This document shows positions 56,930 to 64,000 of a DNA stretch of 64,000 nt, piece after piece. The stretch is from positions 41,001 to 105,000 of the forward strand of contig JAMFTG010000672.1 in NCBI GenBank assembly GCA_023974075.1. Reading direction: 5' to 3'. Source of the stretch: Chaenocephalus aceratus (lineage: Eukaryota; Chordata; Actinopteri; Perciformes; Channichthyidae). Position numbers and translations under genes: made by a program. Under the pieces are notes generated by a model, which had not been told where the DNA came from, made no database searches, and was given only the letters and a program-made list of their open reading frames with translations. Positions within the stretch are counted from its first letter, which is position 1, and each line of letters begins with the position of its first letter.

Positions 56930-57934
56930 GAGAAAATTACACTGGCTCTTACACTGGCTCCCTATAGAACACAGGATAGAATTTAAAATTCTTCTTCTCG
57001 CCTACAAAGCCCTTAATGGGCAGGCGCCATCTCACCTTAAAGAACTCATTATACCCTACTGTCCTACTAGGGCATTGCGTTCCAAGAATGCAGGGTTGTT
57101 GGTTGTTCCTAGAGTCTCTAAAAGTACAATGGGAGCCAGAGCCTTTTCTTATCAAGCTCCACATTTGTGGAATCAGCTTCCAGTTCGTGTTTAGGCGGCA
57201 GACACCCTATCCGTTTTTAAGAGTGCGCTGAAGACCTTCCTTTTTGATAAAGCTTATAGTTAGGGCTGATTAGATTCAGCCCCTAGTTTTGCTGATATAG
57301 GCTTAGTTTGTCGGGGGACATCTTACTTCTTCCTTCTCTCTGTCTGTACCCGTGTACTCTCATGTTCCGATTAACCCAGCTTCCCCAAATGTCCTTCTTT
57401 TTGGTGTCTATATACGCTGGGATCCGGAGTCATGGATGATCCTGCGGTCCTGTGTCCTGGATCGCGAGCGCTGGATCTTGAGTCGTGGCTGTGGTCCTGG
57501 ATCATAGGTCCTGGATGGATATCCTCGTGGATTCATCTTCCTATTATACACACATGCATTTCCAAACATTTGGACTACCTATGTTGCAAATGTATTATCT
57601 TTTCAATTTACACACGGCATCTATTGCACGTCTGTCCGTCCTGGAGAGGGATCCCTCCTCTGCTGCTCTCCCTGAGGTTTCTCCCTTTTTTCCCTTTAAA
57701 CTGGGTTTTCTTTGGAAGTTTTTCCTTGTACGATGTGAGGGTCTAAGGACAGAGGGTCTAAGGACAGAGGGTCTGAGGACAGAGGGTCTGAGGACAGAGG
57801 GTCTGAGGACAGAGGGTCTGAGGACAGAGGGTGTCGTATTGTCATACTGATATTCTGTACACACTGTGAAGACCACTGAGACAAATGTAACATTTGTGAT
57901 ATTGGGCAATAAATAAACATTGATTGATTGATTG
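56930..57934 (+). mobile_element. CR1/L2/Rex1-group LINE 3' end, + strand
   Basis: Begins in the RT C-terminal domain: HRIEFKILLLAYKALNGQAP, ELIIPYCPTRALRSKNAGLL, VPRVSKSTMGARAFSY and APHLWNQLPV (56948-57192), ending at a stop. A ~700-bp 3' UTR follows with CTGAGGTTTCTCCCTTTTTT, a 15-bp array (57741-57830) and the end AATAAACATTGATTGATTGA. It is the + strand reference for the tails at 17243, 51103 and 59265. Confidence 0.88.
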
Positions 57935-58142
57935 AAAAGGTAAAGGAGGCGAGAGGAGGTGAGGCTCACGACCAATAAAAGGCCAGTGATTGTGTTTAAA
58001 GGGCACTCGGGAGCCGACCCCGAAAACATCAACAACAAAAGGTTGAGTTCCTAGTATACAGTTTCCCAGTCAGCTTCTTACAATGAGCATTGTACATAAA
58101 CACTCACCTTGTGACACTGTAGGAGCAGCTTTGGTTCCTTAA
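57935..58142. other. Short spacer, no feature seen
   Basis: Unique-looking sequence between the LINE tail and an M1 MITE. Confidence 0.35.
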
Positions 58143-58506
58143 AGGTGGGGTAGGTCATTCACTTCAGAAACACGTTTTGTTATCTTCCATGGAATGCTCT
58201 TAACACCCGATAGCAATGAATATCTGAAGTGCTTTGACAATAAATACATAAATAAATATCATCTCTGGAAGCCGTGGCGCTGTAAAAAGCTCGACCAATC
58301 ATCTGAGCCGGCTAAAGTAACTGGATGGCCTACCTGCCTGTCAGCCTTCCATCGGGGCACAAACTGATCTCGTGCCCTCATTGGTCATGTGCGCGTTCGT
58401 GTGTTGGAGGCGGGGCTCTGTAAGGAAGGGGCAGATTTTTTCCGGTTGTGTATTTTCAAACTCGAGCGCACTCGAGCTGGTTTCTCCATTCTTACCTACC
58501 CTACCT
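58143..58506 (-). mobile_element. TTAA-flanked MITE, family M1 (copy 4, inverted)
   Basis: TTAA at 58139-58142 and 58507-58510. AGGTGGGGTAGGTCATT and TTACCTACCCTACCT are clear inverted ends (364 bp). Orientation is opposite to the other three copies. Confidence 0.9.
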
Positions 58507-58803
58507 TTAAGATAAGATATTTCTGTATTTTAGTTGTTGTATGCACGTCCATGCCCCTATGTGGATCCAGAAACATTTGAATTCAAATATTATGGTAGTT
58601 TCCCTTTGGTTGCAAAGACACTGTCAAATGTTTAGTATTAGGAATTCTATCGTGAGACCAAGCCCCTATGGATTAAGCTTCTCAAGACATTAAGAAATAA
58701 GCCCTTTTTCCAAAGTGTGATTATTGCTTATTTTTGTCTTAAAAACACAAAACACATTTTATACTCGAGATACCTGACCTTTAAATCGATGCTAAGCAAA
58801 CTA
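58507..58803. other. Short non-coding spacer
   Basis: AT-rich sequence between two MITEs; nothing recognised. Confidence 0.35.
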
Positions 58804-59117
58804 CCGTACTTTTCGGACTATAACGCGCACCTGCATATAAGCCGCCGCAGCAGCTAAATTGTCCGTCTGTCTTGCTCTCGTTCCGTCTCTCGGTTTTACT
58901 TTGGCGCGCTACCTGTCTCGCTCGTTTCCGGCCTCCAGCTTTTCCTGCTGGAGCCCGCCCTTAGAGGTGGCGGGCGCGGACCGGTCCTAGAGCCCGTAGT
59001 GTTAAAGGTGGTTAATTTTACCTGTAAAGTCCATAGATTTAGGAGGTTCCCTAGTGGCCGTTAGCTGTACAAAGAAAATGGGGAAAAAAGTCGCGGCTTA
59101 TAGTCCGAAAAGTACGG
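58804..59117. mobile_element. MITE with CCGTACTTTTCGGACTATAA ends (314 bp)
   Basis: Left CCGTACTTTTCGGACTATAA and right TTATAGTCCGAAAAGTACGG are perfect inverted complements, with TA (CTA/TAG) on each side. This TIR is widespread in fish and other vertebrates. The superfamily is not settled from this copy; TA flanks would suit Tc1/mariner. Confidence 0.85.
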
Positions 59118-59264
59118 TAGTTGTTTGTTCCTTCCTTCACACAACCCATTTAAAATAACTTTCATCACTTTTAAACTATTTTGAAAACCGTTAATTTACG
59201 CAACAAAACTACTGGCTAAGGTTTAGGAACAGATTGTTGTTTGATGATGGCTCTCACAGGATTG

Positions 59265-59562
59265 TTGACATCCTCCTGGATTCATCTTGTTCTTATTTAT
59301 AGACACATGCAGTCTCAAGCATTTAGACTATATGTTGTAAATGTATTATCTTTTTAATGTACTCACGACATCTATTGTACGTGGAGGTTTCTTCCATGTT
59401 TCCCCATTAACTGTTGGGTTTCTTTGGGGGTCTTTCCTTGTCCGATGTGAGGGTCCAAGGACAGAGGGGGTCGTATTCATAATCTGTACAAACTGTAAAG
59501 TCCACTGAGACAAAATGTGTGATATTGGGTTATATAAATAAACCTTGATTGATTGATTGATT
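59265..59562 (+). mobile_element. LINE 3' tail, + strand
   Basis: Same family as 56930-57934: GGATTCATCTTGTTCTTATT, CCTTGTCCGATGTGAGGGTC, GTGATATTGGGTTATATAAA and (TTGA)n. The 15-bp array is reduced to one unit. Confidence 0.85.
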
Positions 59563-60337
59563 ATTTGGGAATGTTTGCCTTGTTCTACCATTTTATAGAC
59601 TAACCAATTAAGAGGGTGTCATATTCATATTCGGTACAAACTTTAAAGTCCACTGGATAACAATTGGTACATCTGTGACGAAAGACGTTAAAATAAGTCG
59701 ACATTACATCTTAGTTTTACAACAGGACATCATGTTAAATATCAAGATAAATATGTACTGTAAAATGCTGCTTGAACAAATGCCTTACGAGGTTGTTTTT
59801 TGCGGAGGACAGGCTGTCTCGTCCCGGATGGCATATAGCAATTTACTGATTTTAATGACGGTGGGCTGCTGCACTAGAGGATGTCCCCATAACCCCAAAA
59901 TATGAACCTGGCGCCACGCTTTCCAAAAAGCTAAGTTGTTAGAGCTTTCATCCACCCTTAATTAGAAATCAAATTTAAATGGAGGGGAGGAAAAACGTCT
60001 GATCCATCCAAAAGAAGGACTAGGAGCACTTTATGGGAAATGAGGAGAAATTATGCAAATAACATGGCAAAGTATAATTTATGGAGCAGTTTTAATATCA
60101 ATATTTAAGCAAATGTATGGAACTTAATGTAGAAAATAAGTGCTGTCCTCGAAAAAAAAGCTTTTAAACCCTGTACGGAAAACTGACCATTTAATTTATA
60201 AAAGGCTTTGGAAGTGAAGTTATGGGTCGGCTTGGGAACGCCAAACATCAGTTATTTCCTGACATAAAAACAGGTTGAAAAAAAGTATTCAACAACTCAC
60301 AGGAAAAGATCTTCCACGAGAATGGGATTTTATAAGA
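59563..60337. other. Non-coding stretch, no gene seen
   Basis: AT-rich; GGTGTCATATTCATATTCGG near 59616 echoes the LINE tail. Otherwise nothing recognised. Confidence 0.4.
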
Positions 60338-60995
60338 TTTTACTCAGATCTTGTACTTGAGTAAAAGTAGAAGTACTCAGATCTTGAGTAAAAGTAGAAG
60401 TACTCAGATCTTGAGTAAAAGTAGAAGTACTCAGATCTTGAGTAAAAGTAGAAGTACTCAGGTCTTGTACTTGAGTAAAAGTAGAAGTACTCAGATCTTG
60501 TACTTGAGTAAAAGTAGAAGTACTCAGATCTTGAGTAAAAGTAGAAGTACTCAGATCTTGAGTAAAAGTAGAAGTACTCAGATCTTGTACTTAGTAAAAG
60601 TAGAAGTACTCAGATCTTGTACTTGAGTAAAAGTAGAAGTACCAGAGTGTAGGAATACTCTTTTACATTAAAAGTCCTGCATTCAAAATGTTCCTCAAGT
60701 GAAAGTAGAAAAGTATTATCATCAAAATATAGTGAAAGTAGCGACAGTAAAAGTAGTCGTTGTGCAGATTGGTCCATTTCAGAATAATATATATGATATG
60801 TTTTATAATGATTGATCATGAAAGTGTTGTGGATCTTGTGGATTCACTCCAGGTGGAACTAAAGTCTGATTCAACACTTGATTAGATTTCACATCATTCA
60901 TCCAGATCTGTGAAGCAACTAAAGGTATTAAATACGTGTAGTGGAGTCAAAGTACACCATGTACCTCTGAACTGTAGTGGAGTATAAGTACTTTA
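60338..60995 (-). repeat. Dispersed repeat ('tacttgagtatttcc' family), minus strand
   Basis: Contains ~11 inverted 23- to 32-bp units (AGTAAAAGTAGAAGTACTCA, GATCTTGTACTTG) at 60350-60640, then the inverse of the 48206 copy through GTGCAGATTGGTCCATTTCA and GTAGTGGAGTATAAGTACTT. Confidence 0.8.
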
Positions 60996-61019
60996 CACCA
61001 CTGATTATGCATCAAAATT

Positions 61020-61160
61020 CCTCAGTAGATTAATATGTTGTAAAGTTAATAGAGGAGACAAAGTACAATATGTGTCTCCAAATGGTACTTGAAAAGAAGT
61101 AGTACAATATCAATAATTAGTACAAGAACCTAAAACGTATTTGTACTACTTGAGTAACTT
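61020..61160 (-). repeat. Dispersed repeat fragment, minus strand
   Basis: Inverse of 9735-9905 (TAGAGGAGACAAAGTACAAT, TCTCCAAATGGTACTTGAA). Confidence 0.5.
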
Positions 61161-61784
61161 CCAATTTTCTTAAATATAACCCACTATGCAACAGAGGATG
61201 ATGGGCACTGACCATGTAAACAGAGTAACTTACCCCACAGATGTTTGGTTTACAGGTTCTTGTCACCATTTTATTGACCATTGATAAGGAATGTCTCTCA
61301 TCTTGTCTCCAGGGGTGTAACGGTGCTCCCTCCCCGACCACAGACTACGATATCCGGCTTACTGTCCTCTGTTGTCGGGCTGACGATATCTTCTACGGTT
61401 CTAGCTGGAGGTTAGCATCAAAGCTAGCTGGAGGTTAGCATCGAAGCTAATTACGTTTTTCTTTTTTTGTTCTTGTCTTTCAACTTTATTGAACAATTAT
61501 TCCAAGACATTAGAAAAAGGCACATACCATCAGTGTTCACTACGTACATTAAAAACTGAGGGCATTATGAACAGGGAACAGAACATTAATAAATGTGTTT
61601 CTTCTCTGAAATTATCCATAATAATAAGGATAGTCTAATTTTACTTTTGGTAGCTTACTTTAAGTATAACAATCGATGCTAATACCGTGTTACCTTTATT
61701 TTAAGAAGCACTTTGAATGCACAGCTTTATCTTCTAACAGAGGTATTCATACAGAAAATACACACCCTCAGAAAACATTGTTTG
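61161..61784. other. Non-coding stretch, no gene seen
   Basis: A small duplicated CTAGCTGGAGGTTAGCATC motif occurs at 61400-61443. AT-rich, no gene. Confidence 0.4.
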
Positions 61785-62295
61785 TAGGGAGAGTGGGGTA
61801 ATTTGTGCCAAGGGGCAAGTATTGCCACCCCTGTTATCTAGAAAACCATAGAAGAAGTTGGTCATGTGACCACATATTTTTGAAGAGGCATCCATTTCAA
61901 TCATCCTGCAAAGAAGGGAGGCACATGGCTTGAGAGGTAAGCAATTTAAGTTAAAAAAACTATTTTTTTGCCCTCCAAAGTAAAATGTCTATGATCAAGG
62001 TTTTTTGATTGCTGTGTTTGAACAATTTAGACAACTTTGAAAACAGTTCACACATGTTTTAGTGCTTTAGTAAGCTACACCATGAGTCTATACAGTTAGC
62101 ATGATGCTAGCTCAAAACGGCTGGGGGATGGATTTTTTTCAAAATGGTGGGCATGGGGTGATTTGTGCCAAAGGGCCTTACCCCAATTTATGATTATTTA
62201 CTATATATTACTTTATTGTATTTTATTGTACATTGTATTTTTACATTTGATCACTAAAACTATGTGACATTCTTAATTTTAGACCAAAATCCATC

Positions 62296-63314
62296 ATGCC
62301 ACGCAAATACAAAAGGAAGACAGACAGGGTTTCAACTCCTCTTGAGGAGTTGGAAAGAGCAGTGAAAGAGGTGCAACAGGGGAAGACCATACGTCAGGTT
62401 GGAAAGGAGATGAAGATCTGCAGGATGACCATACAAAGATATATGAAACAGCAGTCGCCAAACGAGTATTCAATGAGAACATGGAGAAAGAGCTGGCTGA
62501 CCATACTAAGACACTAGCAGCAATGTTTCATGGCATAGGTGTCATGAAATGCCGTGAACTGGCTTTTGAGTTCTTTGAGTCCTTTCCTTGAAGCAGATCC
62601 AGACCCAGGAGAGCCACCTGCCACTCTGACAAATCCCGAGCACTTATCAAGTGACACATCTTGTTCTTCTGCTCACTTGGGTTATGTGTCTCCAGAAGTC
62701 ATTCTTCCCTTGCCAAAAGCCACAGAAAGAAAAAAAAAATGGTAAGAAAGAAAGTGAAAACAAGAATGGTGACCGACACACCTGAGAAGATGGAGTTGGA
62801 GAAGGCTGAAAAGAAAAAGAAGATAAAAAGGCTGAAAAGGAAAAGAATGAAAGAGAGAAGAAAAGGGCTCTGAAAGCTGCACATCAAACCAAAACAAGAA
62901 GAACACAGCTGTGTACAGTAGCTCAGAAGAAAGCTCCACCACCAATGATGAGGCAGAAGATGGCCTGGAGAAGACACACAGCAGAGAAAAGGAACGGGAT
63001 GAGAAGAAGAAAAGGAGTGGAAATAAGAAGGGGCTCTGAAAGGGTCAAACCCAGCCAAGCCCAAAAAGAAAGTGCTCTCCAGAAGCTCGGAAGAGAGCGA
63101 CTTTCCGATTCCACTTAGCGATGCCATGAGATGATGAGAGTTCAGATGTCCAGAGTGATGATGATGATGATGGTGATGGTGATGGTGGTGGTGATGATGA
63201 TGGTGGTGGTGATGATGATGGTGGTGGTGATGATGATGATGATGACGACGGTGGTGGTGGTGGTGGTGGTGATGATGATGGTGGTGGTGGTGGTGGTGGT
63301 GGTGGTGGTGGTGG

Positions 63315-63365
<51 letters not shown>

Positions 63366-63594
63366 CAAGGATCTGTTTGCTGGTGACTTTGTGAAGTTTG
63401 CAGGTAAAAAATTCAAATCCTATAACTATGTTGGATTGGTGGAGAATGTTGAAGGTGACGAGATCAGTGCAAAGTTTCTGATGATCTGTTTTACTTCAAT
63501 GATCAATGGCACAACGTACCCCAGTGTATTGTCTCTCATGGCACAACTTACCCCGCACCGGGGGCAAGTTGTGCCACAAAACCACTTTTTCTAA
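62296..63594 (+). pseudogene. Pogo-type transposase remnant without catalytic domain
   Basis: Starts MPRKYKRKTDR at 62296, then a psq-type helix-turn-helix (LERAVKEVQQGKTIRQVGKE, MTIQRYMKQ). After a frameshift near 62453 the frame continues AKRVFNENMEKELADHTKTL and FHGIGVMKCRELAFEFFESF to a stop. These match the DNA-binding half of pogo/Tigger-type transposases. The ~200-residue DDE domain is gone. A Lys-rich region (62730-63060) follows, then an acidic frame through the (GAT)n repeat and KDLFAGDFVKFAGKKFKSYN, YVGLVENVEGDEISAKFL, a C-terminal segment seen in fish relatives. Non-functional for catalysis. Confidence 0.8.
63156..63365. repeat. (GAT)n/(GGT)n trinucleotide repeat within the transposase remnant
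   Basis: About 70 GAT and GGT codons in the frame that continues into KDLFAGDF, encoding an Asp/Gly tract. Acidic linkers are common at this place in such transposases, so the repeat may have grown from one. Confidence 0.95.
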
Positions 63595-63755
63595 AGCTAT
63601 ATTTCTCAAACAGTTTATTTAAGATCCGAAGTGATCCCAGGGATGCACAACATCCTAAACTATATGTACATATTTTAGTTGGAGGCATTACTGTAATCCC
63701 CTTGCTTTAAAGGCACTTTAAGTAAACATTGGCACTACTTACCCCACTCTCCCTA

Positions 63756-64000
63756 CCCTCGCAAATCAAAAAGGAGTAGTCGGCTTTTTTTCCGAGAACC
63801 GGGTTAAATGGAAACACATCCTGCAAACATTTAGAAATGGAAACTGTATTTTGGGGCTTTCGAGTAGAGATGTAAGCTGGCAAAAGGTTTACAACATGTT
63901 TACTATGGACTGTGGTAAGTGAACTTCTTTTAAGGGTGGGAGTAAAGTCAAATTTCTACTGGAAAGTCTTACAAATATCGCATACCAAATTAGCTCACCC
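63756..64000. other. Non-coding to window end
   Basis: No gene or element end recognised in the last 245 bases. Confidence 0.35.

Larger units (their letters stand above)
61787..63753 (+). mobile_element. Pogo-like DNA transposon, internally deleted (1967 bp)
   Basis: TA target dinucleotides (61785-61786, 63754-63755) frame inverted ends GGGAGAGTGGGGTAATTTGT and its inverse (..ACTTACCCCACTCTCCC). Extra subterminal copies of the TGGCACAA..TACCCC motif lie near 62154-62190, 63508-63526 and 63539-63577, plausible transposase-binding sites. The coding remnant has an N-terminal DNA-binding region and a C-terminal piece but no DDE catalytic core. Confidence 0.82.

Noticed and set aside
62699..63416. 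Minus-strand ORFs with poly-Ser/Pro
   Set aside because: Antisense of the Lys-rich transposase remnant and the (GAT)n repeat.

Overview
The window is vertebrate nuclear DNA, almost certainly from a ray-finned (teleost) fish. It has one recognisable single-coding-exon gene with a spliced 5' leader, fish-type retrotransposons (Rex3/RTE, L2/CR1-like LINEs, a tRNA-derived SINE), many short DNA transposons, long (CA/TG)n microsatellites and very large minisatellites. There is no bacterial operon structure, CRISPR array, rRNA gene or tRNA gene. The species cannot be told from the sequence.

The only host protein gene I can support is kcne4 (1-2.2 kb, + strand): a TATA promoter with an overlapping E-box/AP-1 site, a short non-coding exon, a ~625-bp intron, and a coding exon for a KCNE-type single-pass potassium-channel beta subunit. 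The reading frame shifts once near 1636-1639, most simply read as one extra C. The other ~61 kb looks like a gene desert filled by transposable elements and tandem repeats.

Layout. 2-6 kb: dinucleotide repeats and a 72-bp minisatellite (about 22 copies, each with a TCACATGA E-box). 6.8-9.7 kb: a TTAA-flanked MITE whose interior is a ~2.6-kb array of a 37-bp unit. 9.7-13 kb: L2 scrap, dispersed repeats and MITEs. 13.8-15.4 kb: an inverted-repeat element filled with a C/T-rich minisatellite. 15.8-18.2 kb: a large inverted repeat. 18.7-20.8 kb: a second TTAA MITE expanded by a 57-bp array. 21-25 kb: L2, solo LTR and MITEs. 26.7-28.9 kb: MITE and Rex3. 31.0-33.1 kb: a short MITE carrying a complete, very young, non-autonomous LTR element (two near-identical LTRs, tRNA-Leu-type primer site, polypurine tract, 4-bp target duplication) with a minisatellite where gag-pol should be. 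36.4-39.3 kb: another MITE expanded by a different 37-bp unit. 40-49.6 kb: MITEs, (TATC)n, a tandem duplication that preserves the empty site of a Harbinger-like MITE, and a solo LTR. 50-57.9 kb: SINE, interrupted LINE tail and two LINE 3' ends, one with ~1.45 kb of uninterrupted reverse-transcriptase frame. 58-61 kb: MITEs and dispersed repeats. 61.8-63.75 kb: a pogo-like DNA transposon with TIRs and TA target sites, lacking its catalytic core.

The unifying pattern is that most large minisatellites lie inside mobile elements: ends and target duplications are kept while a short internal unit has been amplified. The long ORFs in these arrays (up to 472 codons) are artefacts of stop-free repeat units. 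I found no convincing new multi-gene system. The most interesting objects are the young TRIM-like LTR element, the MITE-borne minisatellites, the empty-site duplication, the large inverted repeat and the pogo-like element. All boundaries and family matches were read by eye; no alignment or database search was run.
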